Shown here: positions 21,841 through 29,149 of the stretch, piece by piece | How positions within the stretch are numbered: position 1 is the first letter of the stretch | Layout: every line of letters begins with the position of its first letter | Assembly: GCF_029960645.1 (NCBI RefSeq) | Contig: NZ_JASBQY010000012.1 | Coordinates: 49,327-113,326, forward strand | Source: Arthrobacter sp. AL12 | Lineage (GTDB): Bacteria; Actinomycetota; Actinomycetes; Actinomycetales; Micrococcaceae | DNA length: 64,000 nt | Direction: 5' to 3' | Made by a program: the position numbers and the translations under genes | The notes under the pieces: model-generated | What the model was told of the DNA's origin: nothing | Database searches by the model: none | Seen by the model: the letters and a program-made list of their open reading frames with translations, nothing else

Positions 21841-24201
21841 ATGTCCATTACGGAGTACAAGCCAGGTGACAAGTTCCCGGGCGTGGCCGGGCGGACGGTC
21901 GAGGAGTCGGAAGCGGCCTGGCCTGCTCCTCAACGGGCTGCTGAAGGAGCACCGAACGTGCTGCTCGTCGTGCTCGATGACGTGGGCTACGGACAGATCT
22001 CCTGCTTCGGCGGACTGGTCGAGACACCGAACATCGACCGTGTCGCGGCGAGCGGCCTGCGGTACGCGAACATGCACACGCCTGCGTTATGTTCACCGAG
22101 CCGGTCGTGCATCCTGACCGGCCGCAACCATCATTCCAACGGAGTCGCGTCCGTCATGGAGTTGGCAACCGGCTTCCCTGGTTACGACGGCCGGATGCCG
22201 TTCGAGAATGGCATGCTGCCCGAGATGTTGATTGACCACGGCTACAACACGTTCTGTGTGGGCAAGTGGCATCTGTCGCCGTCGGAGGACAACTCCCCGG
22301 CCGGACCGTTCCACCGCCGTCCTCTCGGGCGCGGATTCGAGCGCTACTACGGGTTCCTAGGCGGCGAGACCAACCACTGGTATCCCGACCTCATCCAGGA
22401 CAACGCGCCGGTCCGGCAGCCGCGGCTGCCGGAGGACGGATACCACCTGAGCGAGGATCTGGCGGATCAGGCGATCAGGATGATCCTGGACAGCGAGGCC
22501 AACGCGCCGGAGAAGCCGTTCTTTTTGTACTACGCCACCGGGGCGGGGCATGCCCCGCACCACGTGCCGAAGGACTGGGCGGACCGCTACCGCGGCAGGT
22601 TCGACGAAGGTTGGGACGCCTACCGCGAAACGGTGTTCGCCCGGCAAAAGAAGACCGGCCTGTTCCCGGCCGATGCCGAACTATCGCCACGTGACCCTGA
22701 CGTTCCCAAGTGGAGTTCGCTGAGCGGCGACGAGCGTCGGTTGTATGCCCGCATGATGGAGGTCTACGCCGGATTCGTCTCGCACGCGGACCACCACCTC
22801 GGACGCGTGCTGGACACGCTTGAGCAGATCGGCGAGCTCGAGAACACCCTGGTCATGGTCATCTCAGACAACGGCGCCTCGGCCGAAGGCGGCGTGAAGG
22901 GCTCCTTCAACGAGATGCTGTTCTTCAATCAGGTTCCCGTGAACTTCGAAGACAACCTTGCCATGATCGACGAACTGGGCGGTCCGCGGACGTACAACCA
23001 CTACCCGTGGGGCTGGACCTGGGCGGGCAACACGCCGTTCAGGCGCTGGAAGGGCGAGACGTACCGCGGTGGGGCGACCGACCCGTTCGTCGTCGCCTGG
23101 CCGGCGAGGATCGCGGCCCGCGGCGAAGTCCGCAGCCAGTACGCGCACGCGATCGACCTGGTGCCGACCGTTCTCGACGCCCTTGGCGTTGATCCGCCGG
23201 CCGCCGTGCGCGGAGTCGCCCAGGCGCCGCTCGAAGGGGTCAGTTTCGCCGGTTCCTTCGACGCGGCGGACGCGCCGACCGGCCACACGACGCAGTACTT
23301 TGAGATGTTCGGTCATCGGGCCATCTACCACGACGGGTGGCGGGCGGTCTGTCCCTGGCCGGGGCCGAATTACACGGAGGCCGCAGCCATGGGCCGCCGA
23401 CAGGGTGATCCGATCACACCGGAGGTCCTCCAACAGCTCGACGCGAGCGGATGGGAGCTCTACGACCTCAACGAGGATCCCACGGAGTCATCCAACGTCG
23501 CCGCCGAGCACCCCGACCGGCTGCGCGAGCTGATCGCCCTGTGGTGGGAGGAAGCCGGGAAGCACAAAGTTCTGCCGCTGGACGGCTCGCTACAGGCACG
23601 TCTGGCGACGGAGCGTCCGCAGACATCGAGGCCCCGCACCCGCTTCATCTATCGCCCGCACACCTCCTCGGTCCCGGCCTTCGCGGCGCCACCGATCCAC
23701 AACCGGCCGCACTCCATCGAGGCCGACGTCGAGATCCCGGCCGACGGCGCAAGTGGCGTTCTCCTCGCGCAGGGTGGAGATGCCGGCGGCTACGCCTTCT
23801 TCGTGGAAGACGGACGCCCGCGGTACCTGTACAACTACGTCGGACGCGAACAGTTCGAGGTGTCCTCGTCCGAACCGCTATCTCCGGGACGGCATGCCGT
23901 CCGGTACGAGTTCGAGCCCACCGGTCCGCCTGACTTCAAGGTGGGCAAAGGAACGCCCGGACGCGCCCAGCTCTACATCGACGGCAAACTCGTTGGAAAC
24001 GCAGACTTCCCCTACACCACGCCGCACGTATTCGAGCTCGAGGGCCTCAGCTGTGGTTACGACTTTGGTGCCCCGGCAACCAAGAACTATCAGCCGCCGT
24101 TCACGTTCACGGGCACGATCCACTCGGTGACAGTCGAAGTGTCGGGCGAGTTGATCCGCGACAGCGACGCCGATATAGCCCGACTGATGGCGCAGCAGTA
24201 A
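21841..24201 (+). CDS. Arylsulfatase (formylglycine-dependent, type I)
   Basis: Hydrolyses sulfate esters. The 786-aa chain shows NVLLVVLDDVGYGQ (metal-binding Asp 46-47), the signature ALCSPSRSCILTGR with Cys 84 to be converted to formylglycine, VGKWHLSP and VISDNGAS (second metal ligand set). It ends in a beta-rich C-terminal domain. Size and domain order resemble mycobacterial AtsA/AtsD. No signal peptide is visible, so a cytosolic location is likely. ATG 21841 has GAGGGAAG upstream; longer in-frame starts lack similarity. The divergent activating enzyme suggests a self-sufficient module for sulfur scavenging or for a specific sulfated substrate. Confidence 0.92.
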   Translation: MSITEYKPGDKFPGVAGRTVEESEAAWPAPQRAAEGAPNVLLVVLDDVGYGQISCFGGLVETPNIDRVAASGLRYANMHTPALCSPSRSCILTGRNHHSNGVASVMELATGFPGYDGRMPFENGMLPEMLIDHGYNTFCVGKWHLSPSEDNSPAGPFHRRPLGRGFERYYGFLGGETNHWYPDLIQDNAPVRQPRLPEDGYHLSEDLADQAIRMILDSEANAPEKPFFLYYATGAGHAPHHVPKDWADRYRGRFDEGWDAYRETVFARQKKTGLFPADAELSPRDPDVPKWSSLSGDERRLYARMMEVYAGFVSHADHHLGRVLDTLEQIGELENTLVMVISDNGASAEGGVKGSFNEMLFFNQVPVNFEDNLAMIDELGGPRTYNHYPWGWTWAGNTPFRRWKGETYRGGATDPFVVAWPARIAARGEVRSQYAHAIDLVPTVLDALGVDPPAAVRGVAQAPLEGVSFAGSFDAADAPTGHTTQYFEMFGHRAIYHDGWRAVCPWPGPNYTEAAAMGRRQGDPITPEVLQQLDASGWELYDLNEDPTESSNVAAEHPDRLRELIALWWEEAGKHKVLPLDGSLQARLATERPQTSRPRTRFIYRPHTSSVPAFAAPPIHNRPHSIEADVEIPADGASGVLLAQGGDAGGYAFFVEDGRPRYLYNYVGREQFEVSSSEPLSPGRHAVRYEFEPTGPPDFKVGKGTPGRAQLYIDGKLVGNADFPYTTPHVFELEGLSCGYDFGAPATKNYQPPFTFTGTIHSVTVEVSGELIRDSDADIARLMAQQ

Positions 24202-24289
24202 GGCGGAAAAGCAGCTTTGCTCCCAACACGTTATGGGTTGCTGGGCGGATAAACCCGGCAAGCTCGCGAACCCCGCAACGTCGGGAGCG

Positions 24290-24585
24290 GCGGATCATCG
24301 CCCTGCGCGTGAACCGGCGGTGGGGACCCGCCCGGATCGGGTATCTGCTGGACAGGGACCGCGGCGAACCGGCGCCCCGGCTACGCCTACCTGCACAACG
24401 CCGTGGACGACCACTCACGCTTCGCCTACACCGAGATCCTCGAGGACGAGAAGAAAGAGACCGCCGCCGGCTTCTGGGAACGCGCCAACGACGCCTTCAA
24501 GGCCGCCGGCATCACCGTGAAACGCGTACTCACCGATAACGGCTCCTGCTACCGCTCACACGCCTTCAGAGACGCCCTGGGCCCC
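24290..24585 (+). pseudogene. IS481-type transposase remnant
   Basis: Carries the catalytic-core segment YAYLHNAVDDHSRFAYTEIL, then KKETAAGFWERANDAF and ITVKRVLTDNGSCYRSHAF, typical of IS481 integrases. Upstream lies a degenerate RVNRRWGPARIGYLL segment that fits the N-terminal part. The middle and the last acidic residue are missing, and the reading continues into an unrelated ATPase fragment. Confidence 0.72.
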
Positions 24586-25095
24586 GAGCGGTTGTATGAC
24601 TACCGGACCTTGGACCTGCTGAATGACGACGAGACCAAGGATGCGCTCGTGCAGCCGGCCGAGCAGCGGGATGTTCACTGGGACCTTTCCGCCCTCGAGC
24701 TGATAGTACATATGTCTGGCGGGTACCCATATTTCGTCCAGGCCTGCGGCAAACATGCTGGGATGTGCGTACCGAGAACGGCCGCATCGCGATCGAGGAC
24801 GCAGAAATTGGCGCAGCCAAAGCACGCCAGGAGGTCGACCGCGGGTTGTACCAGTCACGCTGAGAGGGCGACGCCGGCACAGCGTGAAGTCATGAAGGCG
24901 ATGGCCGAGGACGGCGGAGGTCCCTCGGCAATTCAGGATTTCGTCACGCGCACTGGCAAATCGCGCACTAGCGACCTATCCGTCTCACGACGTGTATTGA
25001 TCAAGAACGGTCACATTTACGCTCCCGACAGGGGCTTCGTAGCCTTTACAGTTCCAGGGATGGCCGACTTCATCCACCGGAAGGTCCTTGACTAG
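24586..25095 (+). pseudogene. AAA-type ATPase C-terminal remnant
   Basis: Reads ERLYDYRTLDLLNDDETKDAL and SGGYPYFVQACGKHA, then shifts frame. A second frame holds RIAIEDAEIGAAKARQEVDR-LYQSR followed by a TGA where Trp is expected. The original frame resumes at ATPAQREVMKAMAEDGGGPS and continues to VAFTVPGMADFI. This is the sensor/winged-helix end of an Orc1/Cdc6-like ATP-binding protein with at least two frameshifts and no Walker motifs left. Confidence 0.65.
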
Positions 25096-25398
25096 GTCAG
25101 TAGACCTCAGTTGATGGCTTACGCCGATTGGTCGCGGTCCGGTCCCGTCCGGTCCCCTGAATAGGACGCCGACGGCGCCTGGCCGGCCTACTATGGCGAG
25201 CGGCTTGTACGCCTGGGAGACCTGCCGGGAGAGCCGTGGATTTCTACGGCGTTGTATATCGCTTCGCCCAGAGCGGTCGGCTGACGTTCGGTACCGCTCC
25301 GGCGTACGAGGGCTACACGTGGGAACGGCGTCCCCTCCACGCGATACCTCGTCCAAAACCCTTTCCTCGACTAGTCCCGCTGCGCAAAATAGCCCGCG

Positions 25399-25473
25399 TG
25401 TCAGTTTCAGAAGTCGTCTGCACCAGCCCCGTTCTTCCGCGGAATCCAGTGCAGACGACTACTGAAACTGACA
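25399..25473. repeat. Inverted pair of Tn402-type 25-bp ends
   Basis: TGTCAGTTTCAGAAG... at 25399-25423 and its inverted copy (one mismatch) at 25449-25473 enclose only 25 bp. They could be a minimal 75-bp element or the abutting ends of two larger elements. The left copy pairs in orientation with the right end at 28941-28965. Confidence 0.65.
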
Positions 25474-25700
25474 TGAGGCGTCGTTTTGCCGAAGTCGTCT
25501 GCCCAGGCACAAAGGGTCGTTTTCGACTATGTAGACCGGGCTTTTTTGATCAAGGCGGTGGAACTCAGCGGCGGGTTTCATGTAGCTGCAGATCCGGTCG
25601 GGTTCGCCAGTTGGTGAAGTTGCCGCTCAGACGCGGAGCGCAGCCCAGCGACGGCAGTTCAGGTCGGATGCGACACGGTTTTCGTAACCGGACTTGAACC

Positions 25701-25718
25701 GTACTGACCGGTCTGTCT
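25701..25718. promoter_or_regulatory. Candidate TetR operator
   Basis: TACTGACCGGTCTGTC centred on GACCGGTC, about 25-40 bp upstream of the TetR start. The central dyad is typical of autoregulated TetR genes; the outer bases match only partly. Confidence 0.5.
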
Positions 25719-25742
25719 GGTTGCGTGTAGTGTCTGCTGGTG

Positions 25743-26465
25743 ATGGAACACTCTCAGAGCTTATTAGCTGACCCAACTGGCACTTCTGCCCCTTCACGGC
25801 CGTCTCGCGTTGGCGCACGGGAGCGCATATTGGCTGCCTCCTACGAGTTGTTCGCACAGCGTGCCATCCGCGATGTCGGCATAGCTGAGCTGATTTCGCG
25901 GGCCGGGGTTGCCAAGGCCACGTTCTATGGACACTTCACCTCCAAGGATGAGTTGGTCCTGGCCTTCCTGGAACGTTGCCATCAGGATCTTACTGTCGAG
26001 CAGATCATCGCTGAATGCAGGAAAAGATCCACCGACCCAACAGCCCAGTTACTGGCTATTTTCGATGTTCTGGACGGGTGGTTTCGCCGGGATGACTTCC
26101 AGGCCTGCGCTTTCGTGAGCACCATGCTGGAAATGGGCCCCACCCATCCCTTGGGAGAGGCATCCGTCAGCTATCTGGCCCAGGTAAGGGCCTTTATGCG
26201 AACTCTCGCCGAGGAGGCGGGTCTCGATCAGCCGGACGTTTTTGCCCGGTCCTGCCACATCCTGACGAAGGGCTCCATTATCTCAGCTGTCGAAGGAGAT
26301 AGAGAGGCAGCCGTGTGGGCCAAGCGGATGGCCGTTTCCCTCATCTCCAGCCACGGGGGCCTCACCGCTCCAGCCGGTAGCGGGCTGGCGAAGACCAGCA
26401 ACGGAATCCACAACAACCACGCCCTGACACACGCTCGTCCGGCGCCCGCGCCGGGAAGTAGCTGA
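25743..26465 (+). CDS. TetR-family transcriptional regulator
   Basis: A 240-aa repressor. Residues about 23-75 carry the TetR helix-turn-helix (RERILAASYELFAQRAIRDVG, split here by the AELISRAGVAKATFYGHF recognition region). A helical ligand-binding domain follows. The C-terminal about 30 residues are Ala/Pro/His-rich and probably disordered. ATG 25743 is preceded in frame by a GTG. A GACCGGTC dyad lies just upstream, suggesting autoregulation. It heads a row of four plus-strand genes ending in an ECF sigma factor and lies inside the putative Tn402-like island. Confidence 0.9.
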   Translation: MEHSQSLLADPTGTSAPSRPSRVGARERILAASYELFAQRAIRDVGIAELISRAGVAKATFYGHFTSKDELVLAFLERCHQDLTVEQIIAECRKRSTDPTAQLLAIFDVLDGWFRRDDFQACAFVSTMLEMGPTHPLGEASVSYLAQVRAFMRTLAEEAGLDQPDVFARSCHILTKGSIISAVEGDREAAVWAKRMAVSLISSHGGLTAPAGSGLAKTSNGIHNNHALTHARPAPAPGSS

Positions 26466-26596
26466 TTCGCCTCACCTCTGTATCTCCGCCGGACGATGAT
26501 CCGGCAGTTCCGCTTAGCGTCCCTGTCCAGGGCACCGAGTTTTGAGGCCGCCGTAGCCGAACGGCGGACCACCGCACCTCATTGAAAAGAGCCATC

Positions 26597-26848
26597 GTGG
26601 CGTATGCAGAGTTCGACCAGTTCCTCCAGGAAGCCACCTATCGTGAACAGGAGTCAGACTCGACTCTTGACGCGGACTCCTTTTTTGGCCTCTACACCAG
26701 CTGGTGCAGCGTGTCCCGCTACACCCCTCGGACGGAGCACACCTTCTGGGCCGCGATGAGACATCGCGTCGGGCCCGGACAGTGCCTGCGGATGAAGGGA
26801 CCGGCGGCTGCGGACTACATCCTGACCAGCTACCGGGCCGTGGTGTGA
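26597..26848 (+). CDS. Small protein of unknown function
   Basis: An 83-aa soluble protein. DSFFGLYTSWCSVSRYTPRTEHTFW looks like a compact helical, DNA-binding-like core (split here by no gap), ending in GPAAADYILTSYRAVV. Primase- or phage-type winged domains sometimes look like this, but I cannot assign a family. GTG 26597 and TTG 26582 are both possible. Its stop overlaps the GTG that may open the next gene, so translation is probably coupled. Confidence 0.6.
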   Translation: MAYAEFDQFLQEATYREQESDSTLDADSFFGLYTSWCSVSRYTPRTEHTFWAAMRHRVGPGQCLRMKGPAAADYILTSYRAVV

Positions 26849-26856
26849 ACCCCGCC

Positions 26857-27138
26857 ATGACCACAGCGTCAAGCAGTTACATACCTCGGGACGCGCATCA
26901 GCCACGGGGAAAACGCCCCTGGTGCCCAGTGTGTGACACCGACCTGCACCTCGAGGTTGATTCACCGACCGTTCCGGGTCGGCAGGCAGGCACTCTCGCG
27001 GTGGCCGTCCTCTGTTCCAATTGCCGCAGCTCCCGGGTGCTGGACACCACAGCAGAGCATCTGGCCGCCCTGTCCGCGCAGCCAACCCGTGGTTGTCCGT
27101 TCCCCTATCTGAAGGCGCGCCATGACCCTTTTCGCTGA
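26857..27138 (+). CDS. Small zinc-ribbon protein
   Basis: A 93-aa protein with CPVC and CSNC motifs 37 residues apart, a four-cysteine zinc-ribbon pattern. The C-terminus contains GCPFPYLKARHDPF. ATG 26857 is used here; GTG 26845 overlaps the upstream stop (GTGTGA) and would add four residues. The 3' end overlaps the sigma-factor gene by 17 bp, which ties both into one transcript. A nucleic-acid or regulatory role is plausible but not shown. Confidence 0.6.
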   Translation: MTTASSSYIPRDAHQPRGKRPWCPVCDTDLHLEVDSPTVPGRQAGTLAVAVLCSNCRSSRVLDTTAEHLAALSAQPTRGCPFPYLKARHDPFR

Positions 27139-27712
27139 GCAGAATGTTCCACCTCCGACCGACCAGGCCCGGGACTTTCTTGCCGGTCTGCTGCTGCGCA
27201 CGGCACAGGGCGATCATCAGGCATTCAGTGAGTTCTACCTCCGCACATCCCGCCAGGTCACAGGATTGGTCCAGCGCGTCATCATCGACCGGGAGCTCAG
27301 CGAGGAAGCCGTTCAGGAAATATACATCGTCGTCTGGCAGGACGCAGCGAAATACCAGCCGACCACCGGGACTCCGACGGCCTGGCTGATGACCATCGCC
27401 CACCGACGGGCAGTCGACAAAGTCCGGTCAAACCAAAGTAGCCGGAACCGTGACCATCGATGGGCAGCGACCGCGCCAAACGCCCACGACGGCGTCCTCG
27501 ATGCCGTGGCAGACAAGATGGACGCCCGGAACCTCATCGCTTCGTTGGCATGCCTATCGGCTCTGCAGCGCGAATCCATTGTCCTTGCCTATTTCGGTTC
27601 TTTGACCTACCGGGAAATCTCCGTGAAGCTCTGTGTGCCGCTGCCCACGATCAAATCAAGAATCAGGGATGGCCTCCAAAGGCTCAGGACGCAACTCGAA
27701 TCTGTCGGCTAG
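27122..27712 (+). CDS. ECF sigma factor (SigK-like)
   Basis: A 196-aa extracytoplasmic-function sigma factor. Region 2 spans roughly residues 25-95 (DHQAFSEFYLRTSRQV, ELSEEAVQEIYIVVWQDAAKY, WLMTIAHRRAVDKVR). Region 4 spans about 130-190 (LQRESIVLAYFGSLTYREIS, then PLPTIKSRIRDGLQRLR). Most similar in layout to SigK-type factors, which normally have a membrane anti-sigma (RskA) next door. None follows here. ATG 27122 lies inside the end of the zinc-ribbon gene. It probably transcribes genes of the same island or the host. Confidence 0.92.
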   Translation: MTLFAEQNVPPPTDQARDFLAGLLLRTAQGDHQAFSEFYLRTSRQVTGLVQRVIIDRELSEEAVQEIYIVVWQDAAKYQPTTGTPTAWLMTIAHRRAVDKVRSNQSSRNRDHRWAATAPNAHDGVLDAVADKMDARNLIASLACLSALQRESIVLAYFGSLTYREISVKLCVPLPTIKSRIRDGLQRLRTQLESVG

Positions 27713-27810
27713 GCGACGCCTGGAGCGACTAACCCCATGGATAATCTGGCCCGCCAGCGTGCCCAGCGGGGGCCTTGCCCGTGCGGAATTTCGTCGAAAC
27801 GTCCCTTGAG

Positions 27811-28020
27811 TTAGACAGCGACGTCAGGCGGGAGCGCAGCAGTCAGTGCGCGTTCAAGCAGCATCAGGTCGATCTGACCAAGCTCGTCAAGACCGTAGAT
27901 GAAGGCTTCCAGTTCAAAGGGCCCGGCGTTACCGCCGACGCTAAAATAGCTGAGCCAAATTTCGTCTAAAGACATCTCGCTGGTTGCGACGAGGTCTCGG
28001 GCCCGGGATCGGGCGTCCAT
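27811..28020 (-). CDS. Small conserved-type protein, paralogue of 28522-28728
   Basis: A 69-aa acidic protein. The block MSLDEIWLSYFSVGGNAGPF followed by ELEAFIYGLDELGQIDLMLL aligns with the 68-aa protein on the other strand 500 bp away (shared pattern: L..LWLS(Y/F)(F/W)..GG.A..(E/D)L(E/D)AFIYGL..L...D...L..AL). Conservation of this pattern between two otherwise diverged copies argues that both are real genes. ATG 28020 has only a weak ribosome-binding site. No family recognised. Confidence 0.6.
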   Translation of the reverse strand: MDARSRARDLVATSEMSLDEIWLSYFSVGGNAGPFELEAFIYGLDELGQIDLMLLERALTAALPPDVAV

Positions 28021-28521
28021 ATCCCAATGCTAGAAAGGCGTCAGCCTCACCACAAGACACTGTTGCTACCCCCGGACGATCTCACCGAAGTCGACGCCAT
28101 AGGCAGTCCCCGAAAGTATTGAGCGGCGGCACGCGATGCTGTGGTTTTTGTCAGAGCTCCCTGACATTTATGGACCCATGAGTACTGACTCAGAGACTCA
28201 GACGCCTGGAGTCATAGGGAAAACTGCCCTAGTCTCCGGCGCGTCACGGTGGGACCATAGGGACAGGAGCGAGAACGCACAGCGCTGATAAGGCGCTTCT
28301 TCTCTTGGCGGCGAGGAACAATACGTGCCGACCCCGCCTGGAGATCATCCCGGAAAACCGTCCCGGCAGGATACGAGCACCACGGGCCAGCGCCACCGGG
28401 ACTCCGAGAGGAAGCTCGAACCCACCAGCGCGAAGCCAGGGCAAGCCGGTTGGCTCAAGCGGCCTTCGCCATCGTAGGGGCTCGCGGTACCGGGAAGGAC
28501 CCCTGGTACGGGAGGAAATCA
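28021..28521. other. Spacer between the two paralogous small genes
   Basis: No convincing coding signal. A weak hairpin (GGAGTCATAGGG/CCCTAGTCTCC, near 28208-28240) and the GGGAGGAAA ribosome-binding site before ATG 28522 are the only structures seen. Confidence 0.45.
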
Positions 28522-28728
28522 ATGGACGTCGACGTTCTACGCCGAGTGGTCAGGAACGGCCTGGACGACGGAAACTTCACCCTGCTGGATCTCTCGCTAG
28601 GGTTCTGGGCAAACGGAGGCCACGCCGAGGCATGGGACCTGGACGCTTTCATTTACGGCCTGAAGACTCTGTCCGGTTCCGACATACTCGTTTTGGCCTG
28701 GACGCTCGAGGAATTTCACCACGCCTGA
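28522..28728 (+). CDS. Small conserved-type protein, paralogue of 27811-28020
   Basis: A 68-aa protein with a strong GGGAGGAAA ribosome-binding site 3 nt before ATG 28522. The centre FWANGGHAEAWDLDAFIYGL and following LKTLSGSDILVLAWTLEEF match the minus-strand paralogue. A perfect terminator hairpin begins inside its last codons. All-helical, soluble, function unknown. Confidence 0.68.
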   Translation: MDVDVLRRVVRNGLDDGNFTLLDLSLGFWANGGHAEAWDLDAFIYGLKTLSGSDILVLAWTLEEFHHA

Positions 28729-28771
28729 GGGATCGGCACCACCACAGGCCCTGGAGCCGATCCCTCAGGCG
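28722..28771 (+). terminator. 16-bp perfect hairpin overlapping the stop codon
   Basis: CGCCTGAGGGATCGGC (28722-28737) pairs perfectly with 28756-28771 around an 18-nt loop, followed by TTCTGCTGG. The TGA stop of the small gene is inside the left arm. Confidence 0.7.
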
Positions 28772-28917
28772 TTCTGCTGGTTCCCGGCAGTCAGCATCTC
28801 TGGTGGCCGGGGCGGCAGGAGACGGTAGTGGCTGGACCGTCTTCTCGGCCCAGCGGATAAATTCTTCAGCGAATGAGGGCTGATTCGCACACAACGGCGT
28901 GGTCCCGTCTTGGTCCC

Positions 28918-28965
28918 GTGCGGACGACTTCTGACATTCCGTGCAGACGACTTCTGAATCTGACA
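28918..28965 (-). repeat. Tn402-type transposon end (19-bp + 25-bp tandem sites)
   Basis: Same architecture as 20111-20158: a 19-bp copy (28918-28936), 4 bp, then a 25-bp copy (28941-28965) ending TCTGACA. As a right end it pairs with the left end at 25399. The flanking pentamers are CCGCG (25394-25398) and CCGTG (28966-28970), one mismatch. Confidence 0.65.
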
Positions 28966-28973
28966 CCGTGACG

Positions 28974-29075
28974 CGGGGACGGCACAGCGCTACGGGCATG
29001 CGAGCGCGCTGGGCCCGTTGCGCGTCGCCACCCCGGAACCGTAGCGACAAGTGCTGTAGGGACCGTGCCCGGTGG
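28974..29075. repeat. Third copy of the extragenic repeat seen at 4585 and 4758
   Basis: Shares GCGCTACGGG..AT, GCGCGTCGCC and CCCGGAACCGTAGCGA with the copies near 4.6 kb. It directly adjoins the transposon end at 28965. Confidence 0.5.
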
Positions 29076-29149
29076 CGGGAAGCATCGAGCGGGACCGGGG
29101 GTGGCGTTCGTCGGCCGCCAGGGTCCATTCTGACGTCGGGATCCTTGAA

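Larger units (their letters stand above)
25096..25742. other. Accessory stretch with transposon ends but no intact gene
   Basis: Around 25200-25345 the plus strand contains ERLVRLGDLPGEPW and, one base out of frame, DFYGVVYRFAQSGRLTFG. The look is of a frameshifted coding relic of unknown family. The Tn402-type end pair at 25399-25473, a further partial copy at 25488-25503 and the TetR operator near 25706 follow. Confidence 0.45.

Noticed and set aside
28305..28883. 192-codon plus-strand open frame overlapping the 68-aa gene
   Set aside because: Arg/Gly/Ser-rich in the shadow frame of the small gene, which has the better ribosome-binding site and a paralogue.
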